64,000 bases of DNA from assembly GCF_001263795.1 (NCBI RefSeq), contig NZ_LHUR01000022.1, positions 352,939 to 416,938 of the forward strand, written 5' to 3'. Positions 31,883 to 39,615 of this stretch are shown here, piece after piece. Under the pieces are notes generated by a model. It saw only the letters and a list, made by a program, of their open reading frames with translations, made no database searches and was not told the origin of the DNA. Within the stretch, counting starts at the first letter, position 1. Every line of letters begins with the position of its first letter. The position numbers and the translations under genes were made by a program. The stretch comes from Clostridium homopropionicum DSM 5847 (GTDB lineage: Bacteria; Bacillota; Clostridia; Clostridiales; Clostridiaceae).

Positions 31883-32917
31883 TTATAACCTTACAGTTTC
31901 TAATTTTTCCTTAACTAATTTTGCTCTATTTAAATCCCTTTCCTTCTCAGAAAGCTTACTTTCAAATATCTTTTGAAGAGTTGCCGGTTGTATTTCTACT
32001 AAAAGCTTATTCAAAATTCTCATATTAATATCATTGATTATTCCCAATTCTACACCTAATCTTACATTTGAAAGTAAATTTAATGCTTCTTTGGAGCTCA
32101 ATATAACTGCTGATTTCAATACTCCTAAAGATCTATATATTTTGTCTTCAACTACATATTTATTTTTGGCGAAAATCCTTTCTCTTGCAAGTTTTTCTCT
32201 ATCAATAACCTGATTAACTACTCCTGTTAAATTTCTTAATATTTCTTCTTCCCTAAGCCCTAAAGTTACTTGATTTGATATTTGATAGATATTACCTTCA
32301 CCGCTGGAACCTTCTCCATATAAACCTCTAATAGTCATTCCCACCTGTGTTAAGGCATTAAGTAATCCTACTATTTCCTTATTAGCTGTTAATGCTGGTA
32401 AATGTACCATTACTGAAGCTCTAAGAGCAGTTCCTAGGTTTGTTGGACATGCAGTTAGATAACCAAGTTTTTCATCAAAGGCATATTCCAACCTTTCCTC
32501 CAATAAATCATCAATTTTATTTGCATACTCTAGAGTTTCTTCTAAATTAAATCCTCCAGTAATACTTTGTAATCTCAAATGGTCCTCTTCATTTATCATG
32601 ATGCTAACAGTTTCATTTTTATTTAATATAAAAGCCGCTTGTTTACTATTATTAATCAACTTTTGACTTATTAAATGTTCCTCTAGATAAGTATTGTTTC
32701 TAGTGTGCTCATTTTGCCATAAATAAATTGTCTTATATTTATCTTCTATTTCAGGTGAAATGTAGAATGCGTCTTCAACTTTCTTTACTAAATCTTTTCC
32801 CTGTTCTTCATCTAGTTTATTTGGGAAAGGTATATTCTTTATATTCCTAGCTAATCTTATCCTACTACTTATAACTACTGGTTCAGTATCAATTTTGTTT
32901 TCTAACCAATTTTCCAT
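31883..32917 (-). CDS. mcsB: Protein arginine kinase McsB
   Basis: Phosphagen-kinase-fold enzyme (344 aa) that phosphorylates arginine in proteins, including CtsR. Signatures VISSRIRLARNIKNIPFPN, TACPTNLGTALRASVMVHLP and GLYGEGSSGEGNIYQISNQ. Second-to-last gene of the operon; mcsA lies 18 bases upstream and clpC 27 bases downstream. Confidence 0.96.
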   Translation of the reverse strand: MENWLENKIDTEPVVISSRIRLARNIKNIPFPNKLDEEQGKDLVKKVEDAFYISPEIEDKYKTIYLWQNEHTRNNTYLEEHLISQKLINNSKQAAFILNKNETVSIMINEEDHLRLQSITGGFNLEETLEYANKIDDLLEERLEYAFDEKLGYLTACPTNLGTALRASVMVHLPALTANKEIVGLLNALTQVGMTIRGLYGEGSSGEGNIYQISNQVTLGLREEEILRNLTGVVNQVIDREKLARERIFAKNKYVVEDKIYRSLGVLKSAVILSSKEALNLLSNVRLGVELGIINDINMRILNKLLVEIQPATLQKIFESKLSEKERDLNRAKLVKEKLETVRL

Positions 32918-32935
32918 TATATTTTCACCTCCGTG

Positions 32936-33454
32936 CTAATCTATTTCCTTCTCTACTTCTTTAATCTTGTCTCTTAGCTCCGCAGCTCTCTCATATTCTT
33001 CTAAAGTAATAGCCTTTTGTAATTCCTCTTTAAGCTGCAATATCTTCTTTTTGCTTATAAAATCTTTACCTGCCCTATTGGGTATTTTACCTAAATGTTC
33101 AGTATTACCTTGCAATCCTTTCACTACTTGTTGAATTGATGGTTTAAAATATTCATAGCATTCATTGCATCCAAGTAGTCCTTTTTCTTTAAATTCTCTA
33201 TAGGATAAATTACATTTTTTACATCTAAGTTCTACATCACTGTTTACTTTTTCAGTTTTATTTACATAGTCCATTAGTCCACCTAAAATATTTGTAAACG
33301 AGAATGGTGTCATAATATCTATATCTGTAACCAAATTAAATTCCTGAGTTTTTCCTGCACAACTTGAACAAATATTAATTTCATTTTTTGTACCGTTCAC
33401 TATTTTTGTAATATGAATTGTAGCTTCATTTTGTTTACATACTTCACAAATCAT
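32936..33454 (-). CDS. mcsA: McsB activator McsA (UVR domain)
   Basis: Zinc-binding adaptor (172 aa) that activates McsB. Four CxxC pairs: CEVC at the start, CSSC, CKKC and CNEC, then a C-terminal UVR domain (LQKAITLEEYERAAELRDKI). Lies between ctsR and mcsB. Present in the CtsR regulon of most Firmicutes. Confidence 0.95.
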   Translation of the reverse strand: MICEVCKQNEATIHITKIVNGTKNEINICSSCAGKTQEFNLVTDIDIMTPFSFTNILGGLMDYVNKTEKVNSDVELRCKKCNLSYREFKEKGLLGCNECYEYFKPSIQQVVKGLQGNTEHLGKIPNRAGKDFISKKKILQLKEELQKAITLEEYERAAELRDKIKEVEKEID

Positions 33455-33482
33455 ATAATCACCCCTTTTTTTATTTTCAGCA

Positions 33483-33941
33483 CTATAACAATATTATTTT
33501 CAACATTGCCTTTAATATTTCAGATCTCAAATTATTTTTTTTATCTGCTTGTATCATGAGGCTTCTATCATTTATTGCAGCCTTCATAATATTAGCTTCT
33601 CTACTAGTTAATATTTTTCTTTCTAACAACCCATCAATAATTTTCATAGCACTATCATAAGTAATTCCATTCCCTATTTTCTCTTCAATCAACTTCCTTA
33701 AAGGCTCATTAGATTGAAATTCTACTTTCCTGATCTTAATAGATCCTCCACCACCTCTCCTGCTTTCTATATAATACCCACTTTCTGTTGAAAATCTGGT
33801 AGTCAAAACATATGTTATTTGAGATGGTGCACAGTTAAATTGAGTTGCTAAATCATTTCGTCCAATTTCCAGTTCGCTATTTCCACTTTCATTGAATAGC
33901 TCTTTTATGAATTCTTCAATTACATCAGATAGTCTTGCCAT
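33483..33941 (-). CDS. ctsR: Transcriptional repressor CtsR
   Basis: Class III heat-shock repressor (152 aa). Winged helix-turn-helix with ARLSDVIEEFIKELF and NDLATQFNCAPSQITYVLTT, then the conserved YIESRRGGGGSIKI beta-wing that senses heat. First gene of ctsR-mcsA-mcsB-clpC. A CtsR box overlaps the start of transcription (33960-33976), so the operon is self-repressed. Confidence 0.96.
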   Translation of the reverse strand: MARLSDVIEEFIKELFNESGNSELEIGRNDLATQFNCAPSQITYVLTTRFSTESGYYIESRRGGGGSIKIRKVEFQSNEPLRKLIEEKIGNGITYDSAMKIIDGLLERKILTSREANIMKAAINDRSLMIQADKKNNLRSEILKAMLKIILL

Positions 33942-33959
33942 ATAATCACCTCTTCCGAC

Positions 33960-33976
33960 TTTGTCTTTCTTTGACT
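33960..33976 (-). promoter_or_regulatory. CtsR operator
   Basis: Minus-strand AGTCAAA-GAA-AGACAAA, a tandem heptad that differs from the published CtsR consensus (RGTCAAA-N3-RGTCAAA) at one base. It lies between the -10 box and the ctsR start codon. Confidence 0.85.
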
Positions 33977-33988
33977 TTTATTAATTTT

Positions 33989-34017
33989 ATATTATTATTT
34001 TTGTCTTTTATATTCAA
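33989..34017 (-). promoter_or_regulatory. Promoter of ctsR-mcsA-mcsB-clpC
   Basis: TTGAAT (34012-34017) and TAATAT (33989-33994) with a 17-bp spacer on the minus strand. The CtsR operator begins 12 bases downstream. Confidence 0.6.
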
Positions 34018-34116
34018 TTATTATACTTATTTATATTCCCATTTAATTCTTTATTATCTTTACTTATCTCTATTTTTCTTGTTTTTTCTTATAATAGCTT
34101 TATTTTTAAATTTAAA

Positions 34117-34149
34117 TGGGTTGTCATCATATTATATGATAACAACCCT
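34117..34149 (-). terminator. Probable terminator of the sigma-54 operon
   Basis: Arms GGGTTGT and ACAACCC enclose a further AT-rich stem (CATCATAT/ATATGATA). Minus-strand ATTTAAATTT follows, a poor U-tract. Position 97 bases past the CoA-transferase stop fits. The rest of 33977-34245 is AT-rich without a gene I can support. Confidence 0.5.
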
Positions 34150-34245
34150 TATATGGAGTAATAAATATTTGGTAGGCTTTTACTAATTAGCAATCTTTCT
34201 GATGTTACGCAAAACATCATTCTCTTAAAATATATCTAGATTTAA

Positions 34246-35574
34246 TTACCAAATTCCATTTTTCTTAGCTTCAAATCTTATTTCATCTCTAAAATCTGGA
34301 TGAGCTATATTTATTAATCTTTCAACTCTTTCTCTTATGGCCCTTCCTCTGAGCCATGCAACACCATACTCTGTAACTACGTAGTCTACATCATTTCTTG
34401 ATAAGCTTACTATTGCTCCAGGTTTCATCATTGGAACTATCTTTGAAACCTTCACTTTTTCTCCCTGCTCATTCTTAATATCAGCAGTAGAATAAAGTGC
34501 AATGATAGATTTTCCTTCCTCTGATAATTGGGCTCCTATAGCAGTATCTGCTTGACCTCCTGTTCCAGAGAACTGAACATGTCCAATAGCTTCTGAAGCA
34601 CATTGTCCAAATAAATCTACCTCTAAAGTAGTATTAATAGAAGTCATTTTATAGTTCTGTCCTATTACATAGGAATCATTTGTCCACATACCATTTTTAA
34701 ATAAAACTGATGGGTTATCATCTAAGAAATCATATAGCCTTCTAGTTCCTAATGCAAAGGTTGCTACTGATTTTTCAGGATATAAAGTTTTCTTAGAATT
34801 GTCTACAGCTCCGCACTCAATTAGATCCACCATACCATCAGTAAACATTTCAGTATGAATTCCAAGGTGTTTTTTAGACTTTAAGGCTTCTGCTACTGCA
34901 TTAGGAATTCCCCCAATCCCCAATTGAATAGTTGCTCCATCTTCAACTAATTCAGCAATGTATTGTCCTATGATGGCATCCTTTTCTGTAAAAGGCACAT
35001 TAGGAAGGGCAGGAACCTGGTAGCTTACTTCTACAATAGCATCTACTTGATTAATATTTATTGTAGTATCCCCGAAAGTTCTTGGAAGGTATGGATTTAC
35101 TTCAACAATAACTAGTGCTTCATCATTTATTAATTGTTTCTCATAAGTACATCCTAAAGATAAACTTAAATATCCGTGATTATCCATAGGTGAAGCTGTA
35201 GCTAATAATACTTTCCTTCTTCCATCTGTAGCAAACAACTTCTTAGTTAATGCAGAATGTAAGTGTTGTGGTATATGGCTTACATTCGCATTTTTATGTG
35301 CTTTTCTTAAGCTAGGTGAATAAAACCATCCGTCTACAAAAATTGTATCTTTATACTCAGGATTTTTTATAAACTCATAATCCCCCATAGGTAAACAGTT
35401 TGTAAGAACACATCCTTTAACACCGTTTTCTCTAATCTTATGAAGTTCTTTTAATATATCCATAGGTTCGCTTCCACCTAAAGCAGTTATAAAAAGATCA
35501 TTTGATTTTATCATTTTTAATACTTCTGGAATGCTTTTTACTTTACTTTTATATATATCATAAAACTTTTCCAT
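34246..35574 (-). CDS. Acetyl-CoA hydrolase/CoA-transferase family protein
   Basis: 442-aa CoA-transferase of the 4-hydroxybutyrate/butyrate:acetate CoA-transferase group. The catalytic glutamate lies in GIHTEMFTDGMVDLIECGAV; other family motifs are GIGGIPNAVAEAL, GQCASEAIGHVQFSGTGGQ and DYVVTEYGVAWLRGR. It probably moves CoA between acetyl-CoA and a short-chain acid. Final gene of a sigma-54 operon, after a KAS III-like gene. ATG at 35574 follows GAGGAGGAAATAT. The acyl substrate cannot be read from the sequence. Confidence 0.88.
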   Translation of the reverse strand: MEKFYDIYKSKVKSIPEVLKMIKSNDLFITALGGSEPMDILKELHKIRENGVKGCVLTNCLPMGDYEFIKNPEYKDTIFVDGWFYSPSLRKAHKNANVSHIPQHLHSALTKKLFATDGRRKVLLATASPMDNHGYLSLSLGCTYEKQLINDEALVIVEVNPYLPRTFGDTTININQVDAIVEVSYQVPALPNVPFTEKDAIIGQYIAELVEDGATIQLGIGGIPNAVAEALKSKKHLGIHTEMFTDGMVDLIECGAVDNSKKTLYPEKSVATFALGTRRLYDFLDDNPSVLFKNGMWTNDSYVIGQNYKMTSINTTLEVDLFGQCASEAIGHVQFSGTGGQADTAIGAQLSEEGKSIIALYSTADIKNEQGEKVKVSKIVPMMKPGAIVSLSRNDVDYVVTEYGVAWLRGRAIRERVERLINIAHPDFRDEIRFEAKKNGIW

Positions 35575-35599
35575 ATATTTCCTCCTCATTTATGGATTC

Positions 35600-36637
35600 T
35601 TATGCTTTTCCCCATCTAACTAAGCTGCATGAAAATGCGTATCCTGTACCAGCACCTAATAGGGCACATACAGTTCCGTCCTTTACTAAGCCTCTTTCTA
35701 ATCCATGCTGCACTGCTAAGAGCTGGTCAACATGTCCACAATGCCCATCATCAGCTAGATATACTGTTTTTTCCTTATCTATTCCAAGGTCGTCCATTAT
35801 AGCATAATGTGCTTTTGGAGCTATATGAGTTATTCCTATAAAATCTATATCTCTTTCATTTAAATTAGAATCTTTAAGTGCTAATCTAACAGCTCCTGTA
35901 AAATTAGGTATAGACCTAGTTGCTAAGTTCTTTTTTGTTCTTTCGGGGTCTGTCATATGAAGCAATCTTGCCTTTCTTAACTTTTCTGGATCCTGTGCGA
36001 TTTCATCAGTAATTGGATTTAATGTTCCACCCCATTTTCCTATTGCATCATCGCAGAAAATATGGTCAGTTATTACGCCAGATCCTAAGAGTTCATTTTC
36101 CATATGACCTCTCTTTAAAATAAGAGCAAATCCAGCTGGAGACATATCAAACATATTAGATTGATTTGGATCTTCAAGATCTATTAAATAAGCATTAGCA
36201 TTTCCTCCTGCAACTAATACTGTATTTAAAGTATCATCTGCATACATCATATCCTTAGCAACCTTTAAAGCTAGCGGAGTTCCGGCACATCTAAAGGATA
36301 AATCCCATGCATAAGCCTTATCAGCGCCTATTTCGTTTTGTATCTTTATTGCTACTGTCCAACAAGTATATTCGCAGTATGTTTCTCCTGCATATAATAT
36401 CATATCTATTTCTTTTGGATTTATTTTTGTTTTTTCTAATAATCTCTTAGTTGCTTTAGTTGCCATCATTCCAGGATGGTCTTCTGGTCCACCTATATGC
36501 TTACTATTAACTCCCATCTTGTTTCTTAATACATCTGCTGGAATATTTACTATTTCTGATAGTTCCTCAGCAGTCATAATTTGTTCTGGTAAATAATTTT
36601 CAAAATCAACTATACCTACGTGAAAATCTTTTTTCAT
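35600..36637 (-). CDS. Beta-ketoacyl-ACP synthase III-like (thiolase fold) enzyme
   Basis: 345-aa thiolase-fold protein of the FabH/HMG-CoA-synthase type. A probable catalytic cysteine is C117 (DLSFRCAGTPLALKVA) and a histidine lies at ITHIAPKAHY (H271). The usual FabH NTS motif with its asparagine is replaced by DGHCGHVDQ, so it is not a housekeeping FabH. The C-terminal GAGTGYAFSCSLVRW matches the family. Sits between an unknown protein and a CoA-transferase in a sigma-54 operon, suggesting acyl-CoA carbon-carbon bond making or breaking. Substrate unknown. Confidence 0.82.
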   Translation of the reverse strand: MKKDFHVGIVDFENYLPEQIMTAEELSEIVNIPADVLRNKMGVNSKHIGGPEDHPGMMATKATKRLLEKTKINPKEIDMILYAGETYCEYTCWTVAIKIQNEIGADKAYAWDLSFRCAGTPLALKVAKDMMYADDTLNTVLVAGGNANAYLIDLEDPNQSNMFDMSPAGFALILKRGHMENELLGSGVITDHIFCDDAIGKWGGTLNPITDEIAQDPEKLRKARLLHMTDPERTKKNLATRSIPNFTGAVRLALKDSNLNERDIDFIGITHIAPKAHYAIMDDLGIDKEKTVYLADDGHCGHVDQLLAVQHGLERGLVKDGTVCALLGAGTGYAFSCSLVRWGKA

Positions 36638-36704
36638 AATAAAACCCTCCTACATGTTTTTATAAATTTAATATTTTAAGTCAGCTGAGCTAACATTATA
36701 ATCT

Positions 36705-37124
36705 CTATTTAATTTCAGCCTTTTCCTTTAAATATGGCTTAACTAAGTTGTAATATGCTTCTGTATCAATCCTGTCTTTACTAAACAAAACTAGCTTATC
36801 ATCTAAGCCTTTTGCATTAATTTCTATCCTTGCATTAGTAAAAAAGCTTCTCTTTTTGAACACTATTTTCTCAATGTCCTGGAATCTTATTGTAAAATTT
36901 TCTCTGTTCTTTTTTAAAATATCCCTAGCGTTCATGCCGTCATATTCATACACCTTTACTGGGCTTACATGTAATATCCAAGTTCTATAGCTTTTTATTA
37001 AATAATCCACTACTATTTCTTCATCAGTAAAAACCACATTGTAATAAATCATATTTAGCGGACAGTTTCTAAGCATATTTTCCATAACACTAATAACTTT
37101 ATTTTTAGTTATGCCATATTCCAT
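36705..37124 (-). CDS. Uncharacterised protein in sigma-54 operon
   Basis: 139-aa soluble protein that I do not recognise. No signal peptide or membrane helix. The mid part (VVDYLIKSYRTWILHVSPVK, FTIRFQDIEKIVFKKRSFFT) alternates strand-like hydrophobic and charged residues and could be a PH-like or YcxB-like barrel; this is a guess. ATG at 37124 follows GGGGGAAGATTGT. It is separated from the symporter gene by a strong stem-loop (37147-37172). Confidence 0.65.
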   Translation of the reverse strand: MEYGITKNKVISVMENMLRNCPLNMIYYNVVFTDEEIVVDYLIKSYRTWILHVSPVKVYEYDGMNARDILKKNRENFTIRFQDIEKIVFKKRSFFTNARIEINAKGLDDKLVLFSKDRIDTEAYYNLVKPYLKEKAEIK

Positions 37125-37146
37125 ACAATCTTCCCCCATTTATTTA

Positions 37147-37172
37147 GGCAAATGGGCTATAGCCCATCTGCC
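37147..37172 (-). other. Intercistronic hairpin without U-tract
   Basis: Arms GGCAGATGGGC and GCCCATTTGCC (one G-T pair) close a 4-base loop just after the symporter gene. No T-run follows, so it may stabilise the upstream message or be a processing site rather than a terminator. Confidence 0.55.
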
Positions 37173-37184
37173 AATAGTATTAGA

Positions 37185-38723
37185 TTAACAATCCATAACT
37201 GCTTCTAGATTCTTTTCCAATTTAACTTCCTTAGTAGCCATAGAAACAACTATTAGTAGTATCAATGAAACAGCTAAAGCAAAACTTCCATTGTGCAAAC
37301 CAATTTTAGCAAGAGAATTCATATACCAATCAGCCTTTAGTGTTTTAGACATTTCTAAAATTACTGAAATTCCTAGTCCTGAAGCTATAGATACAACTGC
37401 TCCTTCTTTTGTAGCTCTCTTCCAGTTGAATCCAAGACCTATTGCTGGTGCCAATGCAGCTGCAAAGGTACCCCATCCAAAAGCTCCTAATAAGGCTATT
37501 CCATCTTTTCCAAGTCCTACTGCTAATACAACTGATAATATTCCACAGCCTATTGAAGCAACTCTTCCTAAGAAAAGTTCTTGTTTACTATCTAAAGTCT
37601 TACCGAAAGCAAATGGTATATCACGTACAATAGAAGCAGAAGCTATATTTATAAATGAATCTCCAGTTGACATTACTGCTGAAGCTATACCTGCAAAAGC
37701 AATTCCAGTTAAAACTGGGTTAGTAAAATTCATTAAGAATACAGTTATAGCATCATCTGGATTAGTAAGTGCAGGTATCTTTCCAGATACAACTAGTGAT
37801 TTAACTACAACGCCTACGCCAAAAGCTAAGAAACCAGTTAGTATTGCAGGAATTGTTGTAAAAAGAGCACCCCATTTTAATTTTCTAATATCCTTAACCA
37901 TAAAGAATTTATGAACTAAGTGAGGTTGGCCAACTACTCCCATTGCCATTATGAAGTATGAGCACATAGCAGCTATTGGTGTACCTAGCCCAAAAGGTCC
38001 TACGAATTTAAAACCTGCTCCCCCTTTAGCTAAAGCCTGAGAATTAGCTATTGTTTCTGTAATATTAAGCATTCCATTTCCTGTTTTTAATACATATAAG
38101 AATATTGCTATAGAAGCTATTGCCATCATGGTTCCTTGGAAAACGTCAGTATAAATACCTGCAAGCATTCCTCCGCCGATAGCATAGATAAGCATTACTA
38201 TCATGCCTATAATTAACCCAGTTACAACTGGTATATTGAATACGTATCCTATAATAACCCCCATTGCTAATAGTTGAGTTGCTAAATATAAAACAGTACC
38301 AGCTATAGTAGCTATTGCTGCAAGCCCAGAAGCGGCTTTACTTTTGTATCTTACATATATTGCATCTGCAACTGTCATACAGTCGCTAACTTCAACCAAT
38401 AACCTCATTCTTTTTCCTACAATAACCCATAGAATAACGAACGCCATACCGGTTGAAATAGTAAGCCATATTACTCCTGTACCTATGCTATAAATTAATC
38501 CTGGGCATCCAACAAATAACCATCCTGACATAGTTGCTGAGAAAGCTGCCAAAGCTAGAGGAATAGGTCCTATAGATTTTCCTGCTATGAAGAAGTCGGC
38601 AGAACTCTTTGTTCTTCTTGTTGCCCATGCCCCTATCAGTAAAACTATAATCATGTAAATAATTACTATTGATCCTATTATCCCCATACCACTACCTGTA
38701 TTACTTGCTAATAGTAGATTCAT
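37185..38723 (-). CDS. Sodium:solute symporter (SSS family)
   Basis: 512-aa membrane carrier with about 13 hydrophobic helices, of the SSSF group that includes PanF and PutP. Recognisable: FFIAGKSIGPIPLALAAFSA, ATQLLAMGVIIGYVF, GIYTDVFQGTMM and the Na+-site-like ASAVMSTGDSFINIASASI. It shares a 23-base overlap with the small membrane protein upstream (38701-39183), an arrangement typical of SSS carriers with a small partner. Substrate unknown; the CoA-enzyme neighbours suggest a carboxylate or amino acid. ATG at 38723 is spaced from GGGAG. Confidence 0.88.
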   Translation of the reverse strand: MNLLLASNTGSGMGIIGSIVIIYMIIVLLIGAWATRRTKSSADFFIAGKSIGPIPLALAAFSATMSGWLFVGCPGLIYSIGTGVIWLTISTGMAFVILWVIVGKRMRLLVEVSDCMTVADAIYVRYKSKAASGLAAIATIAGTVLYLATQLLAMGVIIGYVFNIPVVTGLIIGMIVMLIYAIGGGMLAGIYTDVFQGTMMAIASIAIFLYVLKTGNGMLNITETIANSQALAKGGAGFKFVGPFGLGTPIAAMCSYFIMAMGVVGQPHLVHKFFMVKDIRKLKWGALFTTIPAILTGFLAFGVGVVVKSLVVSGKIPALTNPDDAITVFLMNFTNPVLTGIAFAGIASAVMSTGDSFINIASASIVRDIPFAFGKTLDSKQELFLGRVASIGCGILSVVLAVGLGKDGIALLGAFGWGTFAAALAPAIGLGFNWKRATKEGAVVSIASGLGISVILEMSKTLKADWYMNSLAKIGLHNGSFALAVSLILLIVVSMATKEVKLEKNLEAVMDC

Positions 38724-39183
38724 TTCCTCCAACTCCCTTCATAACATTGTCTGAACTGGATAACAATTTAGCACCAGTTTTTTGTTCAAATTCCCTTATC
38801 CACTCATCTCTTAAATAATCTTTTTCAAATCTTAAGCAGAAAGTTAAAGTACCTGTTATTATTAGAAGAATCCAATAGACAAAGAACATGATTCCTGTTG
38901 GCAATGGATACCCAAATAAATAACTCTTAGTTATATTTTCAGGAACTGCTGTTAAATTTAGCATTGATATAAGAGATCCAACCATAATGATGAAAGAAAT
39001 TATCCACCAAAACTTTTGTACTCCATGGACCTTCCCATTCTTAGACGCGCCAGCAAATAACCATGTAAATAGGAAAAGCGGCATTGCTACTGCAAATAAA
39101 TAGCTGTTTTTAGTAAACTGTGCTATAACAAATATAATAGCCGTTAGTAAGAGAACGATTACATACTTTTGATTTTTATCCAC
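38701..39183 (-). CDS. Small membrane protein paired with symporter
   Basis: 160-aa protein with about four membrane helices (YVIVLLLTAIIFVIAQF, YLFAVAMPLFLFTWLFAG, FWWIISFIIMVGSLI, IMFFVYWILLIITGTLTF) and a charged C-terminal tail. Small subunits such as YhdT/DUF997 accompany SSS carriers; this one fits that pattern by place and topology, not by a motif I can name. First gene of the sigma-54 operon. Its end overlaps the symporter start. Confidence 0.75.
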   Translation of the reverse strand: MDKNQKYVIVLLLTAIIFVIAQFTKNSYLFAVAMPLFLFTWLFAGASKNGKVHGVQKFWWIISFIIMVGSLISMLNLTAVPENITKSYLFGYPLPTGIMFFVYWILLIITGTLTFCLRFEKDYLRDEWIREFEQKTGAKLLSSSDNVMKGVGGNESTISK

Positions 39184-39268
39184 TATAATTACCTCCTTTA
39201 ATATATTGATAGATATTCCTACTATCCCCCTTTACTAATATGTGTGTTTTCTATTTGCCTATATTAAT

Positions 39269-39284
39269 AGCAGGTATTGTGCCA
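39269..39284 (-). promoter_or_regulatory. Sigma-54 (-24/-12) promoter
   Basis: Minus-strand TGGCACAATACCTGCT matches the sigma-54 consensus TGGCAC-N5-TTGCW at all but one position; GG and GC are 10 bases apart. It lies 86 bases upstream of the first gene of the operon and faces away from the AAA+ activator gene. Confidence 0.9.
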
Positions 39285-39384
39285 ATTTTATTAAGTTATG
39301 ATAAAAGCCTTATTCCTCAGCACTTTTACAAGTTTTTATAATTCAAAAACGCACATTCATTTTAGAAACAAATAGTTACTAACA

Positions 39385-39469
39385 GAAAACGTTTTCCTGA
39401 AAACCTTTGCTAGTCCAATCCTTACTGGAAAGTATAACTAAAAGTTACACTTAATAAATTGTTACACTT
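39385..39469. promoter_or_regulatory. Candidate activator binding sites (UAS)
   Basis: Upstream of the sigma-54 promoter lie a 12-bp palindrome GAAAACGTTTTC (39385-39396) and a direct repeat GTTACACTT at 39444-39452 and 39461-39469, 17 bases apart. They sit about 100-200 bases from the promoter, the usual distance for enhancer sites. The rest of the 39184-39615 gap is AT-rich. Confidence 0.4.
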
Positions 39470-39615
39470 TGCTTTTAAAATTTAATCACTATTAAATTTT
39501 TATATTTTTTACATAAATTATTTTTATTTTTTATGCGTTTTATAGTATATTTTAACTTTTAATCTAGTATAATAAGTGTTAGAATAATGATATATACTAT
39601 TAAGGAGGAGATTCA

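Noticed and set aside
33935..34186. 83-aa plus-strand ORF in the ctsR upstream gap
   Set aside because: AT-rich, no ribosome binding site, covers the ctsR promoter and CtsR operator; translation is low-complexity Leu/Phe/Tyr.
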